NCBI GenBank assembly: GCA_021234155.1
Contig: JAJEKV010000054.1
Span: 9,686,852-9,750,851 of the forward strand
Reading direction: 5' to 3'
Source of the DNA: Isoetes taiwanensis
Taxonomy: Eukaryota; Streptophyta; Lycopodiopsida; Isoetales; Isoetaceae
Length of the DNA: 64,000 bases
A model generated the notes under the pieces. That model saw nothing but the letters and a program-made list of their open reading frames with translations. It was not told the DNA's origin and made no database searches. The position numbers were made by a program, and so were the translations under genes. Every line of letters starts with the position of its first letter. The first letter of the stretch is position 1. Positions 54,218 to 64,000 of this stretch are shown here, in pieces.

Positions 54218-55181
54218 ATGGGTTCTTTGCTAGGCGATTTACCGTCCTTCAATCCTCACAATTTCAGTCAATTAAGACCTTCAGACCCTGCACATCCTTC
54301 AGTTAGTACTTATTAAACTCTTTACTCTCTTTGTTCTTATAAATAACATTACTATTGAAACATAGCCTGTTTACAGCTACAGCATGATTGAATTGTTATA
54401 TCTTGTATGGTAGGAAACAATACTATAAGTGGTAAAAACTTCCATTTTAGTTCTGGGCAACTGAGTTTATTCAAGAAACGGAGGGTGGAATGGGCATTTT
54501 CATCATCTTACATGCTTTTTTAGACCTGAATTTCAAGATATTTGGTCTTAAAGCAAATATATTGAAAATGTGTTTGTGCTACTTTTAAAATTTTCTTCTT
54601 TGCTAAAGCCAAAGCTTGTTTGTTTTATTAGCAACGCACTCCTATCACATATTATGCAACTCATGACAGGACATTACCTCCAGCAGACCAGGGTAAGTGT
54701 TATTAGCTTCTGGCATGTTTTAACAGATTTTTCTTTTCTTGACCCTTTTCATTTTGTTTTCATCAGTAATATCAACAGAAGTTACCAACATTCTCCTGAG
54801 ACAGTTTTATCTGAGGGCTGAACAAAAGGTTCGTTGTCTAAATGCATAGTGTTGTTTTGATGAAGAAAATATAACTATGCTGGTATTAGCAAATAAAAGT
54901 AACAATCAAACATGATATCCTGGAAGTTGTTTATTGGGATCTGTTTCTACTATTAGAGGATATTAGAGAGGGTGTCGTCTTTGGAGGAAAATATGGTTTT
55001 ATTATGAGCTGCAAATTCTGTGAATTGTTGGTTCAAACTAGCTGTGTTCTTTTGATGATGTATGTGCTCCTTCAATGATGGAATGGTTCGTTCTTTTAAC
55101 ATTTTACAGCTACGCACGAAAAGACCAGCAGCAGAAACATTTTCTTCCGAACATTCAAACAAGCATCCTAGAAGTTCTTAA
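54218..55181 (+). CDS. DDA1: DET1- and DDB1-associated protein 1 (DDA1), four exons, 92 aa
   Basis: DDA1 is a small subunit of CUL4-DDB1 ubiquitin ligases (CDD complex with COP10 and DET1) that binds DDB1 and helps choose substrates in the nucleus. Exons are 54218-54301, 54632-54692, 54767-54828 and 55110-55181; all splice sites are GT-AG and the phases agree (279 bp). Residues 1-28 include [20 protein letters not shown], the plant DDA1 N-terminus that contacts DDB1. Then [35 protein letters not shown] (the conserved DDB1-binding helix) and a basic C-tail with TKRPAAE. Length and motif order match plant DDA1 throughout; no lesion is seen. Confidence 0.95.
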
Positions 55182-56460
55182 GGATATGAAAAGCACTGGT
55201 TGTCAAGCAGCCAAACATTTAACTGGGAGCCAACATAAATCAAGCTTTCTACATCAGGTTCTGCACCAATTAAAATGATTGTTCATCAGAACTTGGAGCA
55301 ATATTGCTGTGTTCATTTTAATTTTGCGTATAGAGTTTCATTTTGAGCTGAATCAGTGAAATTGGACATATCCTCGTGGGTTTTAATTTAGTTTTGATAA
55401 TGAGCAGGCTCTAAAAAATTGTTTCCACAGGACAGGTTGCTCCAGTGTATTATGAAGAGGAGATAACTTATGAATGCCTTACCAAATGTTTGTTCTCAAA
55501 CGACATTTCCATAACTGTCAACTTCTTGCAACTTGCCCAGTTTGCTCCAAACCACCGACTTTAGATGCCGGATCACCACTTTTGAGAAGCTAAGATGGGA
55601 GAAGCTATCTCTAATCTTTCGTTGTCTGCTGGATCCAAATCATAATTCTAGGATAAGTGTTTTATGAGGTGACTTGAATGTTTGAAGTGCATCCAACTCT
55701 TTTGCATAGTTCGTTGTCTTGAGGTTCTCAAATAATGGCATTAGCCAGGTTCTTAAACAATGGGCATTAGCCACATATTATGTTCCTTTATTCTTACTGT
55801 TTTGTGTATTGGGGCTTTACCTATAACCATATCTAGGTGGCGCTCAGTGTTGTTGGGCAATCTTTGGGTTGGAACCTGTAAATGAAAAGCCGTGTTGGTG
55901 GGCCATCTTTAAGTTGGGAACCCTTGAGTATTGTCACTTTAGTACTCTCGAATAACATTTCATTTAACATGCTTGTTTGCATGTATACAGAATTCAGCAA
56001 TCTTTTTGCTACGTTTCATGTATTGGCCATGTATATCATTGCTACTATAACGTGCTACAGATCCTTTGCAGCAACGTGGATGTGCATTGGTGTCATAAAA
56101 TAATATTGACGTTTAGTTACCATAACGTGGATGTGCATTGGTGTGATATAATATTGACTTTTAGTTACCATAACATGTTACAGATCCTTTGCAGCAATGT
56201 GGATGTGCATTGGTGTGATAAAATAGAATGGGTATAGTATTGACATTTAGCCTCAATTGGTAGCCATGAACGTGTCCAATTCTTTAGAGACATACTCTAT
56301 GGTATTGGTATGTACATTCCCCAGCATAAATGGAACATGCCCTTTGTTCTATAGTTTGGCATCTCATCATCATATAAGGATGGACGAAGGAAATCAATGG
56401 AACATACCCTTTGTTCTATAGTTTGGCATCTCATATAAGCATGGACGAAGGAAATCAACT
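55182..56460. other. DDA1 3' region and short tandem repeats
   Basis: No gene. 56055-56225 has repeated GTGGATGTGCATTGGTGT and TTTAGTTACCATAAC words. 56327-56450 holds a roughly 64-bp unit twice (CCCTTTGTTCTATAGTTTGG). Confidence 0.6.
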
Positions 56461-56496
56461 GGACTTCCATTCATAACTTGGCATTTAAGTATTAGA

Positions 56497-56627
56497 TAAT
56501 TTCCGGCAAGGAGGGATTCCGCCGGAAAATATTCGAGGGCGGCGCGACGAAGCGGAGCTGAGAAAGTCGCCCTTGAGGTCAACTCCGTAGAAATATTTTC
56601 CCTACGGAATCCGACCGCCGGAAATTA
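56497..56627. mobile_element. Foldback MITE at left end of the Crypton-like element
   Basis: TAATTTCCGGC...GGATTCCG...GGAAAATATT on the left pairs with its inverse on the right; GC-rich centre. Related in style, not sequence, to 53237-53409. Confidence 0.7.
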
Positions 56628-56628
56628 A

Positions 56629-56657
56629 CAAACGTAATCACCACTTGCCGGGATTAC
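56629..56657 (+). repeat. Left inverted end of the Crypton-like element
   Basis: CAAACGTAATCACCACTT... ending GGGATTAC; inverse of 60047-60077 with two single-base gaps. Each end is itself partly palindromic (GTAATC...GATTAC). Confidence 0.7.
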
Positions 56658-57541
56658 GTTTCTGTAAAAATTTCCGGCGATGACGTGGCAGTTCACTTAA
56701 AACAAATTTTCTGACGTGGAAAAATTCCTTTTCTCTCCGGCGAACTTCTCTCTCTCTGTTTCCAAGCTTCAGCGATGGCGATCTCCGGCGCCATCGCTCA
56801 TTTTGACCTGGAGTAACGTCCGGCGGAGGCGCTCCATGGTAATGCACATGTTTATCGATTTTTTTTTAATTTTTCTTATGTTTTGATGCTGTAATCATTT
56901 TTTTGTTTCTGTGCAGGTATTTTAGGGCTTTGGAGACTATTTTGGGAGTGATTTTGTGAAGCATTCTTAAATGCAGAGTGGTCCGAGTCGCTGGAGGCTT
57001 CATCTGTTAATCTTGAACAATATTTTTGCTGCATTCATCTGCCTACAGTCTTCTTTTGTTGGATTTCTTCGTCTGGAGTGGTCTGGAGTCGCCTGGAGGC
57101 TTCATCTGTTAATCTTGAACAGTTTTTTTGCTGCATGCATCTGCCTACAGTCTTCTTCTGCTGGATTTCTCATCTACAGTCGCCTGGAGTCTTGCAGCTA
57201 AGTAATGCAGCATTTGTTTTGTTTCTTTTTTCTATCTTTAATGTTTTATTTACTAATGTTTTTCTATCTTTAATGTTTTTGACAGGGTTTCAGTTTGTTC
57301 TGTCGCTCTAGAGTTCGATTATAGTCTTCCGAAGAATCTGTGACATAATTTTCAAGGTAAGCATCCTATTTTTTACACAAATCTTTATTGAAGTTTTACA
57401 CCAAGGTCTTTGACATATATATCTTGGCTTTTCTGTGTTGCAGGGTATTGAAGATCCTGCATGCAGGTGTAGCAGCACTCTAAGATATTGAATATGGTTT
57501 GGAATTTCAGGAATTTGATTCTTGTTTTTCTACTACTCAGT

Positions 57542-59732
57542 ATGGCAGAACCGTCTTTTAATTTGTGTGGTGGAGACTTAGAGGGCAATGAGGATTCTGT
57601 TATAGAAGTCCCATGGATGTTGAAGAACGTCAGGAAATTCTGGATGAACTTGGTGATGGATTAGATGCCGAAGATGAGGAAGCTCCAAAGGATGATTGGA
57701 TTCCTCTGGATGAAGATCTCCTTGCAGATGCTTTGGCAGGTGGTCGGGAGCGCTGCAAGAGGTAGATTTGACGAGTGGAGAAAAGCGTTTAATTTTGATG
57801 TTGGTGTGCCAGTTGAAAAACTTCCCTTGAGGAGGCTGAACGAGCTTTTAACACGTTTTATGCTTCAGGTAATTTGCTGTACCTTATTATTCTGTTGCAG
57901 ATTACTAGTTTATTAATTTCTAAATTCTTTTCTGAAATTTAGATTCTAACATAATATTGTTTTTGTAGGCCAAGAAAAAGAATGGGAAATTATATCCACC
58001 TGCATCGTAAGTGTCTCCTTTTTTTTTTAATTTTCATTTTTCTGTAGCTGTTCTATATTTTGTTAGGTTAAGTTGCTTGTTTCGAGGTATAGGTAGGATA
58101 GTCAGAAGGGAGAGGGAGAGAGTTCAGGCAGAAACAGGGATACGTGAGTATCCATTTGATATACAAGAGGATCCTATCTTTTGTCAGAGCCATGAGGCTT
58201 TCATCTGTGCTATAAGGAAGACACGACAGGAAGGGAATTATGATCGACCAAGGAATAAAGCTCCTGCCATAACCTTTTCTGAAGAACGAGATATTTTGGC
58301 AGATATTGACCATCAAATCACTCATTCGACTGGTTGTATAAAGCGGTTGGCGTATTACATCTTGACAAGGTTTGGTATCAGGGGTGCAAAAGAGTTAAAG
58401 GCTGTGTTAGATGTTGATATCACATTAGGTTTTGATAATGGTGGCGAGATAATAAAATATGGGGAGAGAATCAGTAAAAACCACCAGCCAACTATCACAA
58501 AATTTGATGAGAGACATTTCAGGAAGCCGATTTGGACACATGAACTTGATTTTATTGTGACATACAAGCAGTACGTACGTCATTTACCTGCAAAGGAGCA
58601 GGATTCGAAGCCAAGGGCGCTGTTTCTTCAACCGATTATGAAACCTAGAGAAAATGTAAGTGTTAACTTAGAACTTATGTTTTTGATTTTTTTCCCCTAA
58701 TATTTTGTTAATTGTTTACAGGTTTGGTATGCTGTTACGCCAGTTGGCGTGAACAATCTCTCCAAGTGGCTGAAAGTTATGGGCAGCGTCATTGGGCCTG
58801 AGACGCAAATTTGTAATAAGAGCGGTCGCGTATCGTTAGTGTCTCGTCTTTCAGCTGCAAATGTGCCAGCAGAAGTTGGTATGACTATTACAGGGCACAA
58901 AAATCGAGAATCATATGAGAAGTAAGTGTTTTAATATGTTTAATTATAGTTTTTATTTATTTAACATATCTGATTGCTGGGTTTTGCTGGCAGATACGAT
59001 CGTACACTTGATTTGAAGATTGATGCATGCATGGATTTGGTTTCGAATCCAATTAGTCAAGATGGCAGCACACGTTCGTTTGCAAATGTTCTTTCTGGTA
59101 TTTTCTCTCACTTCATATTTCTGTATTTTTTTGTATATTCTGTTTCTAATATATTATGCTTTATAATTTCCAGATGAAATTTGCAAGAGCACACTTACCA
59201 ATGCTTCTAGGGCTCCACTTGTTGATTTGTCCAATAACATTCCTGCAAAAGAATCAACTTCAAGATTATTACGCAGTACAGATTTCGTGGCGCAGCAAGA
59301 AAATATTCCAGATAGTCGGGGAGTTAATGCGAAGCAGGTTGCTGGTCAGGTTTCTTGTTAGGTTGCTGGTCAGATTGGTGATCAGGTTGGTGATCAGATT
59401 GCTGGTCAGGTTGGTCAGGTTCCTGGTGAGGCTGCTGGTCAGGTTGTTCGGCACAACGATGGAAAGGGTCAGATTGGGATTGCTGGAGATTCTGCTTTAA
59501 CATGCAACTCTGCTGGTACAGTTTACTGTGATCTGGTTGACGATGACTCGAGTACGATGATGAGTTTTATAAAGAATTGAGTATTGCTTGTCCTGATAGT
59601 GCACGAGCTCTAGGAAAATATCATGCGCCAGTTATGAATAATTCAGGGAATTTTACAGGGTGCACTTTTAATTTTGGCATCGATGCAAATCAGTTGTTCA
59701 ATGTAATGTCTGCAGTTATGAAAAAACATTGA
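57542..59732 (+). pseudogene. Crypton-like (DUF3504-type) tyrosine recombinase
   Basis: Exons: 57542-57868, 57969-58006, 58067-58655, 58722-58921, 58994-59097, 59174-59732; introns GT-AG. After an acidic N-terminus comes a core-binding domain (RRLNELLTRFMLQAKKKNGK). The catalytic domain has FGIRGAKEL (Arg I), ERISKNHQ (beta-hairpin Lys), WYAVTPVGVNNLSKWLK, NKSGR (where H-x-x-R is usual), ITGHKNRES and EKYDRT (candidate nucleophile Tyr). This order matches Crypton transposons and their animal relatives (ZMYM, KIAA1958). The tail has VAGQ/VGDQ repeats (59330-59450) and GCTFNFG near the end. Frameshifts near 57605, 57775 and 59555 and a TAG at 59359 break it; exon-intron structure is otherwise clean. 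Recombination activity is doubtful given the H-to-K change. Confidence 0.8.
59330..59450 (+). repeat. In-frame 12-bp repeat (VAGQ/VGDQ)
   Basis: About nine copies of GTTGCTGGTCAG-like units in the last exon of the recombinase gene, read in frame apart from one TAG. Confidence 0.85.
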
Positions 59733-59870
59733 AAGGTCATTGGAAATTTCTGAACTCCTGAATCTAAAAATCTGGTGTTTAAGCTTTTTATAAACTTTGG
59801 AACTTTGGAATTCTGATCTTTTTTGTATTCTGGAATTATGGGAATTCTGGAAGTTTTCATGTAATTTGTA

Positions 59871-59985
59871 TTCTGAGTTGAATTGTATGTGAAAATCTGA
59901 GTTGAATATCTGTGAAAATCTGTTGAAAATCTGTGAAAATCTGAGTTGAAAATTATGAGTTGAAAATCTGTGAAAAAAAAATAAT
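59871..59985. repeat. Short tandem repeat GTTGAAAATCTGTGAAAATCT
   Basis: Irregular repeats of GAGTTGAAxATCTGTGAAAATCT in the 3' UTR region of the recombinase gene. Confidence 0.8.
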
Positions 59986-60046
59986 CTGGCCAAACAGATC
60001 TTGGTGGAGGTGAAATTCCACCTTAAAATAGATACAGAAAAATACA

Positions 60047-60077
60047 GTAATCCCAGGCAAGTGGTGATTACGGTTTG
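60047..60077 (-). repeat. Right inverted end of the Crypton-like element
   Basis: Inverse of 56629-56657. Confidence 0.7.
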
Positions 60078-60101
60078 AAAGGACTTCCATTCATAACTTG
60101 G

Positions 60102-61020
60102 TACTGAAGGTTTGAAATCTTGTGCATAGCATCACATGTAAACAATAGAGCTCGCAAGCAGCATATCACAATATCTTCTCCATGAATATCAGCCACGGCA
60201 CTGAATTGGTACAAGAGTTAAAATACTCGTTCCATTTTGGAGGAGCTCTATGGGGAGCAGCATAGTCAGTGAGTGATTGATTTAATGTCCTGTCTGCTCC
60301 ACATCTTGCTTGCATAAAAGGAGAAATAAAAGAAGATTTCTCTCAAATAGAAGCATTACCAGCTCATATAGGAACTAGAGGAGAAACATAATCAATGATT
60401 TAATGTCCTCTCTGCTCCACATCTTGCACGTACTTCCAAAACACTACATGGAATCGAAGTATCCAACCATTAGAAAGAAAATCTCTAACCAAGCAATAGC
60501 ATAATATTGTCTAGACTTTAAAGCAAAATATGAAAGGTTGGAATGAAAGAAAATCTAGGAAAGACATTACTTACATGTGTCCTTGAGAGTTAATGCTTTT
60601 ATGTTGTTGTCTTAGCTCAGCATCTAAACAGATCACCTTCTAGTGTGAGATCCTTGTAGTATTTGTAAGGTTCTGCAATGGCATCATTCAATAACCCGAT
60701 GTAAAAGGGGATGCATGAGGACAACACCACAAAGAATTTAACCTGATGTAAAAGAGGATGCACAAGGAAAACGACGCGGAGAACTTAAATTTTCCCACAT
60801 GTACCTTGCTTCCAGAGAAAATGTATGAGTGCAACCAAGGAGGATCATTGGCTGCAAAATAATGAAGCCTTGGAAGCACTCGGCCCTTTATACAACTTTC
60901 TTTTTATGTAGTTTGAGCTCATTTCAACCCTAACTAGCTTCTCATGATCTTTAGCTCGATTTTGCGGGTCGTAAAATAATTCTTCAATAAAGTTCACTAG
61001 TAAACGTGTGCCCGGCGTTG
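60102..61020. other. Gene-free stretch with two small duplications
   Basis: GATTTAATGTCCT-x-TCTGCTCC recurs at about 60279 and 60395; GATGTAAAAG-GGATGCA-x-x-AGGA recurs at about 60698 and 60744. No protein is recognised. Confidence 0.5.
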
Positions 61021-63756
61021 CTGGGCTAATGTCCTAGCATGTGTTTTTGCTCGGCCTTTAACGTCCATATGTGCAATTTCGACAGCAGTGCATGTTGATA
61101 GTGGTTAGAATGGACATTAAAATGGAGATAACAAAGGGTGAAAGCCAAGAACATAAAAACAGTTAAAGGGAGCAAAGAGTACCCTCGTGACAAATGTAAC
61201 ACACCTAGAAACAAACAAAACTCCCGACAAAATGGAATAAACGAAAATAAAGGCATAAAGTACTTGAAAATAGATATAATAGAAACGATGAGCAAATGAG
61301 GTTAGAAAACAAATTGAGATAATGAAGCAATGGCGAGTGGATGGACCATATCGCAAAAACAAGTTCATAGCAATACACCATAACTAGAATAATGATATCA
61401 AGCAGGAGAGTGGAGCAACCCAGAGCAAAGAGACAATCATGATAAATAGACTAAGCATAGAAAAGGGATACAAAAGACACCAAGTAAAACAACTAGAATA
61501 CAAGCACAGAAAGAAGCTAGAGGGACCAATAGTGGGCAAATGGCACAAAGGGGTAACATCTATTTGAAGCAAAAAGTCAAACCGAAAAAAAAAAAAAAAA
61601 AAAAAAAGGGACTAGATGACACTAGAGCCAACACGTACAAAGGGGAAAGGAACTTATGAAAATCATGGAGTCATTACACGGGGGGAGCAAAACGGAACAC
61701 ACTAGTGGTTGTTAATATAGCAATGTAGGTAAATCGGTCATCCGATAAACCCACGTTATATCGGATATATCAATATAGCTCTGATAAGAATGACTAGCTC
61801 AAGATGATAAAGATGCATAAGGTGAACTATGGAAAAGGTAATAAAAGATGGAAAGTGGAACGATAAACAAACAAATCCACGAATGTGACAATAAAAATGA
61901 GAACAATAATCTTTGCACAAACTCCGGACAGAATTAATACACTAAATAATACTACATCAACAAAGGATACGATGAGACCAAAATAAGACAGGGACCGGGG
62001 AAGAAAATGAAGCGAGACAACCGAGACGACGAGAGTAAACATAACCCAATAAACTTTGAAGAACCAAACACACATATGGGATAAAGAACAAGAGAAAAAA
62101 GGGGTCATGAAGAATGCTAGATAAAAGGAACAAAGCATAGCAGTTGAAAACCTCAGAATAATAATCTAAAGCAAAACAAGCGATGCTAAAAATAAATAAA
62201 ATGGGAGGAGATGAGGAGCAAAAATCACCACGAGAGCAACATAAATAAATCGAATGGTGCGAATATGAAACTAAAGAAAAGACGGAGAAAATGAGAGCAA
62301 ATGGCCAAATAGAACAAACGTGAACAAACATAACGAAAGCAACTGATGAAATATAACAAATGATATCAGTTGCAATAATCATAACAATAGAACGAGAGAC
62401 TAACGAAAGCAACTAATGAAATATAACAAATGATATCAGTTACAATAATCATAACAATAAAACGAGAGACTAACCTTGTAGCAGCAAAGGGAGCATGAAC
62501 GCTAGAGTGCATCAAACGAAAAATACAAAGCAATGCAAAATAAGTAAATAGAATAGTGGTATAAAATGGGAGCAAAGTAACAAATTCAAAAACAGAATAC
62601 AACGAATAGAACAAAACAAAAGAACATGAATAAACATGACCAAGTCTTGTGAATGATGTATCCAACCATACCTATAGCGGATGAAAGTAGTCTAGGAAGG
62701 ACCCAAGTATGTGTACCAAACCAAAAATGCGATGTTGAAGAATGACCACAACTTGCAAGTGCTCTGAACGACTCCAATGCAATAACTAGAATAGACCTCA
62801 TATACCCTACTATAATGAGCCTCCAAGGGAATCAAGAAGTAAAATCCTAATATGGGAGGTCTAATCGACCCTCAAAGAAACCAATAAATAAAACCATAAA
62901 TACTTCTATAATCAACCTCTAAATAAACAAGAGATGAAATCATGATAATATAGCCAGAAATCGATAAATAAACCCATAAGAAAGGGCACAATTACGAGAG
63001 ATGCCAACCAACCATTTCGAAGACACATGCACACATCCAGCACGTTGAATACAAGCCAAATGCCCATACATCTCATAAACATGCCCTCAAACGTAAAAAC
63101 CTACCAACGCCCAAATGCCTCGCAAACCAACATGAAGTAATATAGCCATACTAAAAGTGAAAAGAACATAAACCGTGTCAACCCATAGAGGACATATCCT
63201 AACAAGGTAGACATAAATTAGTAACAATTGACTAATTGTGAAGTGAAACAACGAGGTGATGGACTAGAGAATCTGCATTACAAACGGTCAGACTAAAACT
63301 TCTCAAACTACACATGACGATAAAGCTATCTAGGAGGTGATGCTTAGACCGACAATCATTAATAGTCTGTGAAGTCAAATAACATTGAATCACTAAGTCA
63401 TGACAAAGCATACCCAAGGAAATAGCCCCATGCAAAGAAAAACCATGAATTGATATCAAAGGCTATGGCGAGCAAACATCACCAACTGAGATACTAAGAG
63501 CTTCGAACCGCCGAAGAAGATATGTGCAACAACGTGGGTAAGCTGCAAACATGCCATAAAGAGGTCGTAGACCCTTAACGATATAGTGTTAGCTAATGAT
63601 TACGACGATCCTCGAAACCACCAAGCGCAAGTGAGAACAACCCACATACAAGAGAAAAGAATCTCATATATTGTCCAGAAATGGAAGAAAGCTAAGGGTC
63701 AATAATTACAAAGGAAAATGCGCAAAATATTTGGTGGCAATGTTTGAGAGGGGCAC
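61021..63756. other. A-rich, strand-asymmetric DNA, no gene
   Basis: The plus strand is strongly rich in A and poor in T over about 2.7 kb, giving long hydrophobic frames on the minus strand that resemble no protein. Contains an A tract (61588-61607) and a 68-bp tandem duplication (62338-62473). Possibly a decayed retroelement body. Confidence 0.5.
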
Positions 63757-63993
63757 TTGTTTATGAAAAAGGTCCAAGTATCTATGCACCATGTCAACTC
63801 AAGAACAAAAGAGATCCACATACCTAGCATAATAAGAATCTTGGCCATTGTTGATCCATATTGTCCCAAGACATACAAGGAAAATCCATCTCTTGATGAT
63901 CTAAGTGGTCACGAAGTCACAATAGGGTCGATATTGACTCAAACCCGCTATGAGAGATTGGTTAACCGAAAAAGTACCAAAGTAAACTATTAA
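63757..63993 (+). other. 78-codon open frame, not recognised
   Basis: An open frame with no known motif at the window edge. Composition is less skewed than the DNA before it. I cannot say whether it is coding. Confidence 0.15.
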
Positions 63994-64000
63994 CATAAGG

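Larger units (their letters stand above)
56461..60101 (+). mobile_element. Crypton-like tyrosine-recombinase element
   Basis: A spliced tyrosine recombinase gene lies between two perfect 21-bp direct repeats (56461-56481 and 60081-60101, beginning GGACTTCCATTCATAAC). Inside them, inverted ends built on GTAATCACCACTTGCC (56629-56657 and 60047-60077) mark possible element termini; the right one is 3 bp from its direct repeat. The left one is separated by a foldback (56497-56627) that may be a later insertion. Direct repeats at both ends are expected when a tyrosine recombinase joins matching core sites. The boundaries are inference. Confidence 0.7.

Noticed and set aside
61827..62665. Hydrophobic minus-strand frames as membrane proteins
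   Set aside because: They follow from A-rich composition of the plus strand (T-rich codons on minus: Phe, Leu, Ser, Cys); no motif, no splice support.

Overview
The window reads as nuclear DNA of a land plant. Three host genes are recognisable: an intact chloroplast-type rhodanese, an intact DDA1 subunit gene, and a nepenthesin-type aspartic protease broken by transposons. Introns are short, GT-AG and plant-like, and the copia primer site matches plant initiator tRNA. The TE mix (a two-gene TIR transposon, a Crypton-like tyrosine recombinase, pogo, chromovirus, several LINEs) suggests a large-genome non-seed vascular plant such as a fern. That taxonomic guess is inference.

Layout. 0-4.5 kb: a non-LTR 3' tail, a degenerate minus-strand LINE (endonuclease, reverse transcriptase, Cys-rich tail), and a SINE-like unit with a hairpin and 23 ATTCT repeats. 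5.7-6.0 kb: a duplicated 3' end of the aspartic protease gene. 7.0-15.6 kb: an 8.6-kb DNA transposon with 26-bp terminal inverted repeats (25/26 match). It carries a minus-strand transposase-like gene and a plus-strand gene for a coiled-coil/RING-like protein. Both genes are interrupted by the same hairpin-tipped repeat family. 16.4-27.6 kb: the aspartic protease gene, split by two copies of one Ty1/copia element (one with an intact 1370-codon gag-pol) and by a MITE. Removing these gives back an almost uninterrupted frame. 28.6-29.7 kb: a 21-bp minisatellite. 29.9-32.6 kb: an unidentified protein relic, then a chromodomain Ty3/gypsy relic. 33.9-38.9 kb: isolated exons (one LRR), a copia LTR and LINE fragments. 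39.6-41.7 kb: the six-exon rhodanese gene. 42.0-49.7 kb: two tandem 3-kb units leading into a LINE ORF1. 51.2-52.8 kb: a pogo-type transposase with only two stops. 53.2-53.6 kb: two foldback MITEs. 54.2-55.2 kb: the four-exon DDA1 gene. 56.5-60.1 kb: a Crypton-like tyrosine recombinase gene between perfect 21-bp direct repeats. 60.1-64 kb: A-rich, strand-asymmetric DNA with no gene I can support.

The host genes look independent of one another; there is no operon-like logic. The best candidates for undescribed biology are the two-gene TIR transposon, the Crypton-like element with att-like repeats, and a structured hairpin at three loci whose stems covary while the loop is conserved. One technical warning: differences between the two copia copies cluster at CAG/CTG trinucleotides, which looks more like base-calling error at methylated CHG sites than real decay.
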